The position numbers and the translations under genes are program-made. From contig CAJINV010000009.1 of NCBI GenBank assembly GCA_905178155.1, positions 917,415 through 981,414 of the forward strand: 64,000 bases of DNA. The letters run 5' to 3'. Shown here one piece after another: positions 24,101-37,100 of this stretch (positions are counted from its first letter, which is position 1; the number at the start of each line of letters is the position of its first letter). The stretch comes from Amoebophrya sp. A120 (lineage: Eukaryota; Sar; Dinophyceae; Syndiniales; Amoebophryaceae). Under the pieces are notes generated by a model. It was given only the letters and a program-made list of their open reading frames with translations, made no database searches and had not been told where the DNA came from.

Positions 24101-25277
24101 GGGGACAGATCAAGTTCATCGCCTCCTCGATCTTGGAGGAGTCGCCGGGAAACAGCGCTTTGCCCTCTTCCCGCTCTTTCAGCAGCTTTTTCTCCTTCAG
24201 ATCCATCACGAAACTATGGTCCTGAGCCAGGAGCGGGTCTGTGTCCGCGGCCTCGGACACGCCATGGGCAACGGAGAACGGCACGAACCCGTGTACCTGG
24301 TCGTGGGTTGCACCGGAAAGGTCGAAGCTTTCGTCCTCCTCCACAGGAGGACCTACTTGCACTTGCTCAGCGTTCAACTGCAACACGCTTGAAGAGGAAG
24401 TAGAAGGAGCTCCTGTCAACTGCGAGGCGCTCGCTCTTGTTCCATCTACTTCGAGCGGCGGAGCTGCTGGTGTTATCGTCGGGTTGACGTCATCCTTCGG
24501 ATCTGTATCTAGTACTGTGGATGCTGGTCTTGTAGTCCTTATCGCGCTCCGCTTCACTTCTTGAGAAGACGAAGGTGGTGGGTGTCCTTTTGATGCGGCT
24601 GATCTCGTCTGGCCTGAGTACATGTTGTCTATCTTCACGCTAGAAGCGGAAGATACACCGCCAGTTCCGCCGGGATCATCAAAGGGCTTTCCCATAATAT
24701 CGGTATCGCCTTGCTTCTCTAGTAAGGCTGCTCCTTGCATTTTCCTCTCTTTGTTCTCTTTGCTAGCAACTGTAGTTGCTGGAGCGGCAACGTTCGTCGT
24801 CATCCTCGACCTCGTCGTGCTTGCTCCGCGCATAGGCAGATAGGTGGCTGCAGCTTCGTAGCTATCGATTGGAATTGCGTTCTCCTCGCGGGGGCTAGAA
24901 GCTCGACGTGCCCCCGACGCTCCTGCGCCGGTAGAAGTAGGTTGCCCAGTGTCCAGGCTGCTTTTCGCCGTTGTTGTAGAGGTTGGCGGCCCAAAAACTG
25001 CCTCGGCAAAGTGCTCTAGAAATACAGCAATGGGTGGCTTCGTCGGCTTTCTTGAAGCGCCGGGGGCTCGTCTGAGATATTTCCCTTTCGTGCCCTCATG
25101 TGCAGGTGCGACCGGAGCGGGTTCCTCCGTGTCGGTTGCTTCGTCCGGCTGCGCCTCACGTCGTTCCGCCTGTCTAGCCTCCTCGCGGTTGTCTGTTTGC
25201 ACCATCCAGAAAAATTGCACGAGAAACAGGAACACCATCAGGCATCTGCCTGCGGTTTTCCTTGCTGTACTACTCAT
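21155..25277 (-). CDS. Secreted or membrane-anchored acidic protein (~1230 aa), unknown
   Basis: Not recognised. Coding segments 25277-21765, 21607-21563 and 21289-21155 sum to 3693 nt (1231 codons), ending in TAA. I chose the ATG at 25277 because it begins a signal-peptide-like N-terminus (MSSTARKTAGRC, then MVFLFLVQFFWM). The frame is open upstream to 25517 but that part includes a His run from a CAT-type microsatellite. Residues ~30-430 are Ser/Thr/Ala-rich. A more structured block at about 480-790 contains AIVTCRLSADRDIKKASLEY and LRKYKGKKVLFSVAL. Next comes a strongly Glu/Lys/Asp-rich linker of ~170 residues, then a second ordered region (VRVEVVPGVNGKGQRAQVYA). Two introners lie in the last 150 codons. 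A surface or secretory-pathway role is inferred from the N-terminus only. Confidence 0.62.
21295..21562. mobile_element. Introner element 6 (268 bp, 'GTCTGGGTCTGG' subfamily)
   Basis: Left end TATCAAATGTAAAAATGTC, right end ACATCTTTACATTTGATA. The duplication AGACT is at 21290-21294 and 21563-21567. The left repeat carries an extra GGTCTGC. The interior matches element 3 closely (CCGCATGACAAATGCCCTC, CTCTCCGCGTAGCAAAAATT). Excision joins YRVQS to GMSAK in frame. Confidence 0.9.
21613..21764. mobile_element. Introner element 7 (152 bp)
   Basis: Left end TATGAAGTGCAAAATAAGTA, right end GATACTTTTGCACAGGATA, imperfect inverted repeats with matching CGCACTCGTA and TACGAGTACG inside. The duplication AACTG is at 21608-21612 and 21765-21769. 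Contains GCATGACAAATTCCC. Retained length is 157 nt and would shift the frame; excision joins LLRMAV to PPGGSYQRD. Confidence 0.85.
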
Positions 25278-27836
25278 GCTGGTGCTGCTGTGATGGTGAT
25301 GATGATGTCGGATTCCGCTCGAGCCTGAGCACTGCTGCGTGATAAGAAAGCGGATTCGTGCGAAGGAATGCCAGACCGGCAACGCAAAGTCCGTTGCGTT
25401 TGCCTTCTCACCGTGGTCGAGGAAATGAATTAGCGCACGCATCTCTGCTACAAAAACCAACCGCAACCGAAACCCGTTTTTAGACACTGGGACTACATGT
25501 GCAAGTTTGGAAAACACACAGATGCTAGTCTCTTACTTCATCCTCTTGCCTTCGTATTGCAAATAATTGCATTTCAATTTAAACAAAGCAAAAAGCTGTG
25601 CCTGGGCTGACGGTTCCGCGACAGACCTGGCTGATAAAAACGCAACGCTGAAATTCTGCCCCTCAACCGCTCACTCGAATAAAGGTATCCGCATGACAGG
25701 GACGAATCTTTCGTGCTTTATCATTTTTGTTGTCGTCTTGGTCCTGCCTTTCTCAGAAAATCTCAATGTCACCGTCTAGCACATGTGTCGCCATCACATC
25801 ACCTTCTCAAACTCATCTTGCACCACTTTTTCAGTGCCCTTCGAACAGCATCAACGAAGAAAACATTGACTTGTGAATACTTCAAAATCTCTTTCGTTGC
25901 CGGCATGCGCCCCGGCGAAGCACTCGCAGCAGTGCGGGCGTTGCGCCAGATCGCTGACGACGCCGGGGCAACGCGCACTCCACCTCCATCCTTCCAACAA
26001 TTGGCGCAAGGCGCCAGCGCCCATAAATGCCATAAATCGAATCCAGCACCGGGGCGGCGGGGTGGAAGCTGCCAACGACGATCGGCATCGGGGAGGCTAC
26101 TTGGACAGCCCTGCTCCGCATGGGATCGCCGGCCGGCGCCACTGCCCCACGACGGGCGGCTAGAAAGGCGGGCCGAGGGCGCGGGGCACACAGCCCAACG
26201 GCACGAGGGCGAACCACAGACGGCGCGCGCCTGGCTCGCGCCGCGTCCCCACCACCCCCCTTGCGGGGGGCAGCGCTTCGCGATCTTGCGCACGGGGCGG
26301 CGAACGGCTCGCCGCCCAATGCCGTCGGGGTCGCCACGCCGCGCAGCGGGCGCCAATCACTGGCCGGCTGAGGCGGTAAATCCGAACGGTGGGCGGAGGA
26401 ACTTACTAGCCGCGCCAGTGGCTGGCGGTCTGCTCGAAGGATCGCTATTCGTGTTGCTGCTTGAGGATGAGGAAGACGACAGCGCAGCCCTGTAGACCGT
26501 GGCGGGCTCTCCTTTCCTTCAAGCGATGCACTTCTTACACCATGCGGCGGGTCCGCGGGGTGGTGCAGGCGCTGCGGCACCGTCAAGCGCCCTCGTCTTG
26601 CGGCTCTGCCAAGAGTTGCCACACCACACGGGCCAGCGCAGCGGCGGCACATCGCTGGGCGATCCGGCAGGTCGTCCAGTAGTCCGGATCCTTGGTCCAG
26701 CACGGCACTCCCCGTCCGGCCTTCGGCTCGCCAACGACCGAAACTGTCGGCCTTTGCGCAACGTCAGCGACGGGCCAGGAGCCATGGCGAACAATCACTA
26801 TCACGCGCACACGCGCTCCAGGAGCTATGAGTTTAATTGTAATCGCATCGAGAGAGCTAGCGGAGCGTCGGCGTTCCTCTGCCTGGACAAATTCATTTTG
26901 TAAGCCACATTTGTTCGGTCGTCACGTCAATCTTCGCGCCGCAACTACATACACGATCCACTCATACAGCATGAGAGAAGCTTAGCACTTGGTTGCTGCG
27001 CTTTCGCCAAGTAACTCCAGAAGTGTCCACCTCCTCTGCTGCACATCGGGTGTCTCACTCGGACTCGACTCAAACAGAAAGAAAAAAACTCGCAAAATGA
27101 GCAAGACGATGCAAATGAACCCCGCATCCCCGGTGTAAACTCAGACGAAAAAGTGAATCCTTATTCATGTTCTCGCCCTCTTTTCTTTGAACAAGAACAA
27201 AGAAGATCGAAATCGGTATAACTGTATTCCCTCTGGTTCTTGGTCCCACTTTTGCTCACTCCCGCACTTCCTCCTGCTTGCAAGTGTTGTTCGCGCAGCT
27301 GCGAACCGGGGCACAAAAAGCGTTCATTTATTTTCATTTTCGCTCCTAGTCCACTTGGTACTGGGTCCACCGATCGGCGGAATGTTCCAGATCCACCTTA
27401 CCACTTCATAGTCGAGGATAATTTGGTTGTAGTTCAGGTCGTACTCGTACGCAAACGCAAATGATAAATTGGGTGATTCCTTTAACTTTCTGTTTCTTTC
27501 AATCAACTTTATTTGCAAAAAAACCGTCACAAAAAAAGTTCTGCAGCTTTATCCTTGCGAACTGGCGCGAAATGCCAGCTCTAGATAAGCAAAAGGGCAA
27601 ATGTTCAAAATCAAACTTCCACATAACTCTGTAGTCAACAGCGGACATATGTAAGTATAGTACCCGCACCGTCAACCCATATGCAAGTCCAATTGCAAAC
27701 AAAATCAACATGAAAGTCACAATCCTTGTCAAAGTGTTCATCTGACATCTGAACAATTGCGTCAAACTCGGCACCACTCCAGTATCCGTGAGAAAAGCGC
27801 TCAATATTCCCGCTCCCAAGAGCAAGAACTAGTTCA
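25278..27836. other. Intergenic region with GC-rich island B
   Basis: AT-rich flanks surround a GC-rich core at about 25890-26870. The core has overlapping open frames on both strands with Arg/Pro/Ala-rich translations and no domains, as expected from GC-rich non-coding DNA. Its edges show no iteron array that I can see. A short minus-strand frame at about 27740-27560 has a hydrophobic start (MNTLTRIVTFMLILFAIGLA) but no supporting splice structure; it may be chance. Confidence 0.45.
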
Positions 27837-30800
27837 TCAGAACCCCGCATCTTCGTCCGATTTGAAGCTGCTACCGTCGCCTTGGGAGAAGATTTCTTCC
27901 TCGATTTCTTCGTCGATCTCCTCCGGAATGTTGTCGCCGCCGAAGGGATCCTCGTTCTTCTTCGCAGCTTGCTCCTGCTTCCTGCGGTCCAGCAGGTCGT
28001 TGTACACGTCGTCTAGTTTGAACGCAAGTTCCGGCTTCTCTTCGTGATTTCCCGCATTCGCTTCTATCGCACCGTCTCCCGCTGCTGCTGCACTACTCGT
28101 GCTTGGTGCAGCTGCTGCACCAAGCCCGAGAATCTCCACCTCCTTGCTGTTGTTGGAAGATGAAGGCACGGCATCGGTGATGTTCTCGTCGTCAAATCGA
28201 TCATCGAGACCTATCTTGTTCGACGAAGAAGACCCTCCTGCAGGCCCAAGAAAATCGTCCAGGCGGAATGAGTCGTTTTCGCCATTCTCCTCGTCATCCG
28301 CTGTTTGCTCCGCGGGTGGGGGCTTCAAAATGTCTATCCCTCTGGCTTGTGACACCGCAAGAGACGAGGAATCCTGCTCGGGGTACGAAGTTCTGCTCTC
28401 TGCGCCAGAGGAAAATTTGTTCCCCGATGCGGATGCGTTTATCATGTTCTGGTTTTGTTGTTGTTCATCTGTGCTAGCGAAAGCAGCTTTGGAAGACGAA
28501 GATGACGCTGCAGGAGCCGTTCCGACCAGCAGGCTTCGATTCGTGCCTGGGTCTTGGTCGACGACGGGTTCCGTTGCGGTCGATGACTGGGCTGAAGCCG
28601 TCATGGTCATCGTGGGAACCGAGACCGGAGGCAGTGCGTTTGTGGTTGACGCTGACGGGCCTATGGCCGCACTCCCAAGAACGACCCCTGGAGGTTGTTG
28701 TACCACAACTCGGTCCGCTGGTTGAAAAGCCTGCTGCTCTGCACTCAGCCTCAAGCGGAAATCAGGCCCGTTGCTGGTCGTCGCTGTGCCGGCCACGTCG
28801 TCCTCCACATACAGAACGACCCCGTCCGCGGAGGACCGCGCGGAGTGGCTGGCTCGCGGGGGGCTTTGCGAGGTCCCGAAGCCCGTTTGGAACGCGTTCC
28901 TGGACCGCTCCACGTAGGACTTGCCGTCGAAAAGTTCTGCTTCTTTCAAAATCGCGTCCACGTCAACGGACTGCGACAGCATGGAGTTCGGATTGGGGTT
29001 TTTAAAGAACCCGTGCCTAGCAAATTCCTGAATTTCCTGGTTCAGCATTCGGGTTTTCCGCTCAAGTCCAAAGTGCGCATTGGAGCTAGAGCTGTCGCCG
29101 GTGGTCGACGCAGACTTGCTGGTGCCGACGTTGTAGCGCTGCTTGGTCGCGGCCAGCTCGGCGTCGATGTCGGACTCCCACTTTGCGTAAAGTCGCTCGG
29201 GATCCAGCGTCGTCCCGTTGGGGGATTGGTCTTGGGAACGCACGCCCGCATGCCCGGTGGTATTCGGGGAAAGAGCACCTGAAAGCAGGCGTAGTGATCT
29301 TACAAGACAAGAAAATATTGAAATTCAAGCTCTTCCAGCATCCACGGTATGTCGTTAGGTGTTTCCGACCGCGTTTCCGGGTGGTCTTCATAAGGCACTA
29401 CTGGAAGACTATGAGGTACTTAGATATTCAAGGGAGCCGACTGCTTCAGTTGTAAGTACGTACCCTGCTGCATTGACTGCGTCAGGAGCAACTGCTCGAC
29501 CCGTCGGAGCTCTCTCTCTTTCAAAACGCCGTCCTCGTTCCTTCGCTGCAAACGGTCCACCTCGACCTTCAGCTTGATGTTATCCTCGCGGAGCTTTAGC
29601 ATCTGCTGCTTGAAGTCTTCTGCGTCCTTCTCGCTCTGCGTCTGCCTGGAGACGGCGCGCTCCAGATCGTCTTGCTTGGACTAGGGTGGATGTAGTTTGG
29701 GAACAGAATATGCTTGTTTCTAAATGAACTGAAGAAGTGAAACTGAAAGTGCGTAGAGGCTTCTGCTCCATGACATGCAGGACAAGTACGGAGAAATCGG
29801 CAAAAAGGAAAATGGAATCCACTCGTACCAATCCGTCCCTGCGCAAGTCGTCGATTTGCTTCTGCAGAAGTTTCTGGTTCTCCTCTTGCTGCCGTAGAAG
29901 TGCCTGCTCCTTCTTGCTGAGTCCAGAAAATACGTCCTCCTGCCGTTTCAACTCCTCTTCCCGGAGCTGATTTACCGTCTTCAACTTCTCTACCTGTTGC
30001 TGCTCTAGTTTCGTTTGCTCGGCGGCAATTGCGACCTGGCGCTGGCTCGCTTCGTGCAGAATCTTGAATTCCTTCAGCCGGTCCTCGAGTTCCACAACAG
30101 TTTTCTTCAGCGTAGTAGTCTGCTCGAAGTAGTTCCGACTCTCTGTCAAAGCCGTGTCGCGCTGCTGCTTGATTAGATCGATCTGGCACTTTTCCTTTTC
30201 GAGATTCAGCTGAAACGTCCGCGCTTTGACCTGAGGGGGTTTTCGTCGCCGGATGTTGCAAGGAATAACATAAGATTTGAATTGCAATGGTGTTCATTTT
30301 GAATCGCCATCGCTTCCCACAATGCGCGTCCTTACAACTTCCACTTCGTGGCAAATCACAAATTTTTCTTGTACCATGTCTTGTTCCAGGTTTTTCTCCA
30401 CGTCGATTTTGTGTCTGTCGACAACAGCCTGATTTTGTGCTTCCAACTGTCTACGCGAAGCTTCCCAGTTTCGGCGCTCTTCAGCGAACTTGCTCTGATT
30501 TTTTAGTTGTGGACATCACTGACAAGGTGGAATGTCGATTCCTATATGCTCCTGAAAGGATGAGCAATTCGGCACTCATTGCTTCCTGGAACCAACTTTG
30601 ATTTTGCAGGAAGGGGAGGTCGCTGTACTCAAGAATAAAAACCACAAACATACCTTCTCGCTTTCGACGCCGTCCCTCGCTAGCGCAAGTCGCTTTTCCT
30701 CGAGCGCGACCCATTCTGTTTTTCTCTGTACAATCAAGTTTTGTTCCTCCATTTTCCGCAGTAACAGCGTGCGTTGTTCAGTGGCCTTGCGGTCGAGCTC

Positions 30801-31818
30801 GATCTCCTTTTGCTGCAGCCGGTGCAAGGCCTGCTCCTCTTTCGTCTTGAGCCGTGCCTCCTTCTCCGAGAAAGCCTTGTTGGACTCGAGCTGGCGCGTC
30901 TGGTACTCGGCTCGCGCTTTCTGCGCCTCTTCTAACCGAATCTGCTGCCGGTCCAAGGCCTTCACCCGCTGCAGCTCGGCGTCCATTTCTTGGCGGTACC
31001 GCTTTTCGCACTGCTGCTGGTAGAGCAACATCTTCTCTTCCAGATATTTTGTCATGTTTTTATTCCTATCCAGCTTGCTGTCGGCCTCGAGCTTTTTCAG
31101 CTTGTACTCCAAATTGTAGCCGCCGGGTCCTCCGCCGTTCCCACCAGGGCCGACTATGTTCACGGCGTCCGTCTGACACATGGACTCGCGTTTTTGCAGC
31201 TTTTTCTGCTGCTGCGACTGCTGCTGCTTCTCGACCCAGAGCAGAAGAGACTCAAGTAAAGACGCTGCAGTCGGGGGGCTTGTCGACGTTGGACCGGTCA
31301 TGTTAACGTCTGATTTCCATTTCGATTTGACTCAACGATTGTTTCCAGGCCAATTCTAAAATTGGCATCAAACATAATCCAGATAAAGGTCGCTTATCGC
31401 GAAAGCAGAAGGACAGAAAACAAATCCTACCATCTGTCGGCGAGAGCGGCATGCCACCATTTCCCAGCAACTCCACATCGGCCAGTGATATTCCGAGTAC
31501 CTTGCAGATGTCTGCCTTCGACATGATCTCGCCGTCTCGGAGGCCGCATTCCGGCGTCAGCACGCTCATGCTGTAGAGCTTGTTCTTCACCTTCAATGCC
31601 TCGAGTAGCAGGGAAAACAGGGCCTTTTCCCGAAGATCGTGCTTTTTCCCCTGGTCCGCGGAGATTTTGATTTGGTTTTTGGACTTCAAGTTTTCGATCA
31701 ACTGGTATCGCAGCTCGGATTTCAACTTGTTCTGCAATCCCGAGGCCTCCAACGCCTTCCCCAACGGAGAAGCGCGGGCCTGGTGCACCTGCAGCTGGTG
31801 CATGCCGGATGCCGACAT
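27837..31818 (-). CDS. OFD1-like LisH and coiled-coil centriole/basal-body protein
   Basis: Exons 31818-31431, 31309-30654, 30494-30375, 30230-29829, 29680-29464, 29278-27837 sum to 3225 nt (1074 aa plus stop), all with GT-AG (one TAG) junctions and consistent phase. The N-terminus has the OFD1/FOP-type helix pair (LGKALEASGLQNKLKSELRY, then QLIENLK) at about residues 19-45. A LisH-like segment follows at about 66-95 (LYSMSVLTPECGL, compare OFD1 LSVFFPESGL). Residues ~190-620 are long charged coiled coils, including YRQEMDAELQRVKALDRQQI and RLEEAQK, as in OFD1. The C-terminal ~480 residues are Ser/Ala/Asp-rich and disordered. OFD1 acts at distal centrioles and basal bodies in cilium assembly, fitting a flagellated zoospore stage. 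The assignment rests on motif order, not alignment; another LisH coiled-coil centrosomal protein is the alternative. Confidence 0.72.
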
Positions 31819-34168
31819 GATAGAAGATGCTCGTCAGGAGCGCGCGCTCGAGCAGCTCTACTGAATCAGTTTTGATGGTAATGCATATGTTTAATGCAGT
31901 GGCCCTTTGCGGTTTGGCGGTGTCGTCGCTCTGATGTCCTAACTTGTTCATATTCGTTTTTGTTTATACTGATTCTCCTTTTTGTTGGCAAAATGTCAAC
32001 CTTGCTTTCGACTTGCTTTCGGTCATCTATTCCAATATGTGGACAAGCTACATCGCCTTACTCTCGACGTTTCGGTTTTGATGTGCGCCAACCAGGCGAA
32101 CGAAGTTAGGCTCCTCAACTCGGATCGGAATATGAGTATCGATCTTGTGCAGGACTGCTCTCTCAACCAGCAAAGTGTGTACTTTATCATCAACATTAGC
32201 ATTACCATAGAGGCGCAGCAACAGCGAGGGCGGCTTGCTCTACTACTACCAGAACGTCGGCCACTTTGTCTTTGTCAAGTAAAAGAATATTATTGTTTGG
32301 TGTACCATAACACTATTTGCAGCTTCTCTCGACGATGTCGATCAAAAGACACTTGAAACAAGAACACACCAGCCCCCTGACTTCAACAATTGATATTTTC
32401 TGCAGGTGCAGAACCCAATGTCCTAATTGAACGCGAACCACGTGAGCATCTCCATTGCGATGCTGCGATCGTCGACATCGGCATGACTACGGCCCGCACC
32501 AGCTACACACAAACACACACGCAGCCGGCCCACGGCGCAATCAAACACGCCCAAACTAACAGCCTCAGGCTATCATAATGGGCCTGCCTCACACAGAACG
32601 CAAAGGGGCGCGCGGCCACAAAGTAGAGCAGGCCCGGGCGGCCCCTGCTGTGGCCCGGAGATTCACAGACACTCTTAAGGGACGGGCGATCCGTCGAGGG
32701 CACTTCAGGGCGAGCCCAAGAAGGCAGGGGCCACCATTTCGCGCGCGCGGGCGCTTGGGGGAGCAGGCCCGGCAACAACACCCCGGCGCATGCTGCACGG
32801 GCCGCGCCGGCTGCATCAACCGGGCGCCCGCAAAGGTTTGCGGGCCAGGCCGGGACAAAGGGCCCGGGACAGGGATAAAGAGGGCCGGGGCAAGCGTCGC
32901 GCGGCGGATGCCTCAGGGCCTGCGCCGACGCAGTCTTCGATCACCACCATAAATTTTTACGCGCATGAGGCCAGACCGAAGCTGCCGGGATCGTAGACCG
33001 AAACTGACTCGAGCCCCCGGAGAAGCGCGCCACCGCTCACGTCCCTGGCCCAGGCAGACTCGGCGGAAACAAGGCGCGTCGCTCGTGCAGCCGGCCGCGA
33101 AACTGTCGCGCTTCCATGTTCGCCGAAGGCGAAGCGAATAGCATCCACAAGGACTTAGTTGAGAGGTTACACAAGGCTTCTCGATTTTTCAAAGGACAGA
33201 CGAAAAGAAATACAGACACATCCGGGAAAAGCATGGAGAAAGTTTGAGTAACGTTTGTTGGCTGACTATTCTGCTCTTGATCTCGTTCCACACTATCACA
33301 AAAATCTCTCAAACCACACCGGCTCAGCCTTGACTGCCCGACCTGTTCATGTTTCCGCGTTCAACACTTCCTCCAGTCGATCTCCAACAAAAAGGCTAAG
33401 TAGCTGCACCTGCAGCTGCCACTCTAATTCTCAGAATAAAAGGGAAGGTGGCGGTATCACGTTTTGACATTTTTGGAATCGCGTTTACTCATGGAATCAC
33501 GTTAACGGAGTCACGTTTGCGACGGAATCGCGTTTGTCGAATCGAGTTGAGTGAAACAACTTCGACGCCGAAATGCCCACAACGCACTTAAACGAACGGC
33601 GGGCGGGCCCAGCGGTCCGCCGGGATCAATGACGCGCCCCACCGGCCAAGGAGCTGGCCAGCAGAAGCCAGGGGGCCCCCAGGGAAGCGACAGAACAACC
33701 ACGAAGGCGGGCCGGGCGCGGGGTCGCCACCTACCTCCCAAGAACGAGAAGAGAGAGTCGCCGGCCAGGGCAGCCGCCGCCGGCCGGCCGTAAACGTGAT
33801 TCCACAAACGTGATTCCAACTTGAAAACGTGATTCCGCTTCCAACCGAATAAAAGACGCAACAACGAGGAAACCGCAGTCGTTACTCAAGAGAACACAGA
33901 GACAGAGCCACCAGCAAGGCCGAAAGAGACATGAAAAGTTCGTTCTCAAGCCATAGCCATGTGCCAAGAACCACATCTCTATGTTGAAGACTCAAGCGGG
34001 AGAGAAGTGCTCCATGTGTGAATCTTCATGATTGACAGCTGGCGCAATTCAATAAACTCAAATTAGTTTGTATCACAATCGGAATCCAGAGGAACAACGG
34101 GTCATTGCGCTGGACCTGGAGGCGATATTGAAAATGTGCCTACCAACGAAAAGCACCCCTATTGTTGC
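31819..34168. other. Intergenic region with GC-rich island C and foldback element D
   Basis: Contains a GC-rich core at about 32500-33130, with runs such as GGGCCCGGGACAGGG and open frames on both strands that look non-coding. A separate short foldback-like element lies at 33455-33836 (listed separately). No gene or RNA could be supported. Confidence 0.45.
33455..33836. mobile_element. Foldback-like element D with inverted 12-bp iterons
   Basis: The left side has four or five near-copies of GGAATCACGTTT (about 33475, 33493, 33507, 33524, plus a partial at 33455). The right side has three copies of the complement AAACGTGATTCC (about 33792, 33807, 33825). They bracket a GC-rich core ending GCCGGCCGGCCG. 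This is the layout of a foldback element or MITE with subterminal repeats. No open frame in it looks like a transposase. Confidence 0.65.
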
Positions 34169-37100
34169 TCACATCATCATCGGCGCCCCTGGTTGCAACC
34201 ACGCCTGCAAATCTTCTACCGCGACCGTGTCCGTTGGGGCTGATTCTGGCGCCTCGCAGTTAAAGGACGTAAACAAGTGTTTCAAATCTTTCTGTGACCA
34301 CTTCAAGGATGGTGCCACGGCGCCACTCATCTCGACAAACTCGTCCATGGTCATTCGTTCCTTGCTACTGCGACAAAATTGCAGTATTGTTTGCACGTCG
34401 TCGGGACTGGACATGCGCTTTCGGATTGCGGTGCGGACCTGAAGATGGGAAACGAGGATCAACATGCAAAGCAATCGATATCGAATATCAATATTCATTG
34501 TTGAGCGCAAAAAAAAAAGCGGACGACTTTGACAAAACGACAGAGCAACCTTTTCGGAAAAAAAAAGAAAGAAATGAAGATTTGTATGTAAGTACCACAT
34601 TCAGATTCCGTGTCTTGATAGCACCGAGCAGAAGCGTGACTAATCCCAACGCTGCTATGTAAAGGGCAATCAGGATGCCGATCGTCCTTGCAATATCCTC
34701 GGTATACATGGCTGAGAATTCGAGGCCGGAGAGGAACATGAGGTATATCCCTCGCCCACTGATTCTCGTGAGCAACCGGCAATACTTACCAATTGCAATT
34801 TTTGCCTTTACCACCCAGCGGAAGTTCAGCGGTGCATCCAGTACGGCGATCATCTATGATTTGAATTGCGATTTTCGATGGCGAAGATTTTTTCATCTTT
34901 CAAGGACGCGCTGCTGCAAATGAAACATAGGTAGGTAGGGTAGGTTTACTCAACTACGGAGTTATAATAGTCTATAGCAATAGCGTAAGCGCTTATTTGT
35001 TTCTATAGACTGTTGGGTGGCAGGGGAATTGCCGGGCCATCTGCATCTGCTTGCTGGGGCGGCATTGCTTCCTTCTTTCCCTTGCAGGCCATCTCATGTC
35101 TCTGCATGTCGTCAACTTGTTTCATCATCGAGCGGGTGAACTCCGTGATGACTTGCTGATCCTCCTCCTGCAGCTGCTTCTTGAATGTTCCGCACTTCCT
35201 GCATTTGATTCCGAACTTGCCGCTGCGCGTCATGTAGCATGCATCTTCGGGAACGTGGCACCTGGTCACGTAGGCGTTGGAGCCCATAAAATATCGCCCC
35301 TGGTTGCTATCCCAGATGTGTTCGCTCGGCACGAACTCATTAGTTTTAATTCGTTCGCCACCATCGCCGTACCGCCAAAGCTGCCCGTATTTGACATAGT
35401 CGCCGCGGGTATGTGCAAGCGCGTGCAGCTCCATCGCGCCAGCGCTTGAAGTAAAATGCTCACAGCAAATCTCGCAGGTTATTTGCGGCACGTGCCCCGC
35501 GCGCCTCCTTCCCGCCGGTGGTTTGCCTTTCCTCGCTTTTTCCTTGAGGACACCAGGATGGCGCGCAATGATTTCCGCCCGGAGTGCGGTAGCTCTTTCG
35601 TGATCATCCTCTTCATTCCTCTCCATCAAAGCATTGCGGCATTGAAGGTCAGGCTCCGCGACCGAGTGGCTATCTTTGCAATGCGTCTGGAAGGCGTCCG
35701 GAACACCCGCGATCTCCTCACCGCTCAGTGGCTCCTCCTCCGGGTCCTGAAAATGCGGCGAATCCGCAGGGCACCAGGGACATCGACGTAGCTTGAAGAT
35801 TTCTGGAATAGCGCCGGTTGGTCGTGTATAGCCGTTCAGGGCTGCAATGGTGTCCACCGCCGGATCAAGCCCCTGCGCAACTGCGTCCTGCCGGATTTGC
35901 GCCCTTGTGCGCCTCTCCCCGCTGTTTGAGCCAAAATACTTCATTGCTAATTTGTCAAGGTACTCCTCTCGCAGTTCCTCTCTGCGTCCTTGGTCTTTCT
36001 CCGGCTGCGTCCAATCGCTCACACACTCACGAATGTATGCCCAGCGAGTTAGAACGTAAAAAGTCCGCTTGTTCTTGTGGTAGAGCGAATTTGGGCCCTT
36101 GAGGTCTGGGCGCAGGGCTTCACATTCATCGGGTGACATCACCAACTTATCAAGAATCTCACTGCTTATTCCACACTCCTTGCGCAAATACCCCGCGCAA
36201 TCCTCCACATACGACGGGATGTGTCTGCGCTTCGGATCGAGCTCCTTGAGGTTGCTGTCACTGCGCAGGTAGTGTCGTGGTCGGAAGTCAGGCTGGTTCT
36301 GGTCCATGGGCAGATGCAGGGTAGGAAAAAACTGGCCCACCAGCGCCTTGCGGGTCAGATCGCTTTTCGGCTTCCTCATCACATGTCCGAAATAGCGCAA
36401 CTGCAGAAACTTGAGGTGCGTAGCGAGTGGCGGAATCTGTAATCTGCGCCGGACTTCTGCGTTGCTGATCCTCTCCGTCTTCTTTGTCCACCACGGCAGG
36501 CCCAGAAGCCGACAACCAAACTTAATTTCTTCGGTTTCTAGTTGCCGGATTTCCGCCGGTGTCACCGCTCTGCACTGAAGGCCGTAGCAGAGGATCGTGC
36601 GGAGTAATGTCAAAACTAGTTCCCCGCGCCTGGCGTTTGACACGCCCCCAACTCCTGCAAGCTTCGAGGAGAGTGCAAAATAGGCCTTCCATGCTTTTCT
36701 TATTTTTTCGCTGATGTCACGCTCTGGACACGTCCACACCCCTAAGTTCTTCGCCACAATCCTGGTCACGTCGCCCTGGATTCTTTTCGTCTTGTTCTCG
36801 CGCATGCCAGAATCAGCAAGCGCCTGCGTGAAGGCTTCCATAACTTCCAAATCCACCGGTGGCAGCTTCGGGTCTTGGTTGAGATTGTGCTTGTCTTTCT
36901 CCTCCATGGCTCGCACGGCCTGCCTGTCCATCTCCGCCATGAAGGTCGTGTCGTCCGCAAAAAGCAGGGCAGTCAGATCGGTTCTTGTGAGCTGCGCATG
37001 TAGGTGTGTGTCTGCTGCCATCGGTCTGCTTGCCCGCCGCGCCATAATAAGGTCGTGGACCTTTTCACTTCGCTTCAAATGTATCCCCGACGGCTTGGAC

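Noticed and set aside
22776-24392. 538-codon open frame on the plus strand
   Set aside because: It is antisense to the structured part of the 21155-25277 gene, has a Phe/Leu/Arg-rich translation typical of a shadow frame, and has no domain.
25799-26903. Several overlapping open frames of 130-270 codons in GC-rich island B
   Set aside because: They occur on both strands with Arg/Pro/Ala-rich composition, no splice signals and no domains; expected in stop-poor GC-rich DNA.
34790-34853. 31-nt micro-intron beginning GTAAGTATTG in the membrane-protein exon
   Set aside because: Removing it breaks the frame of the transmembrane segments, while reading through keeps them intact.
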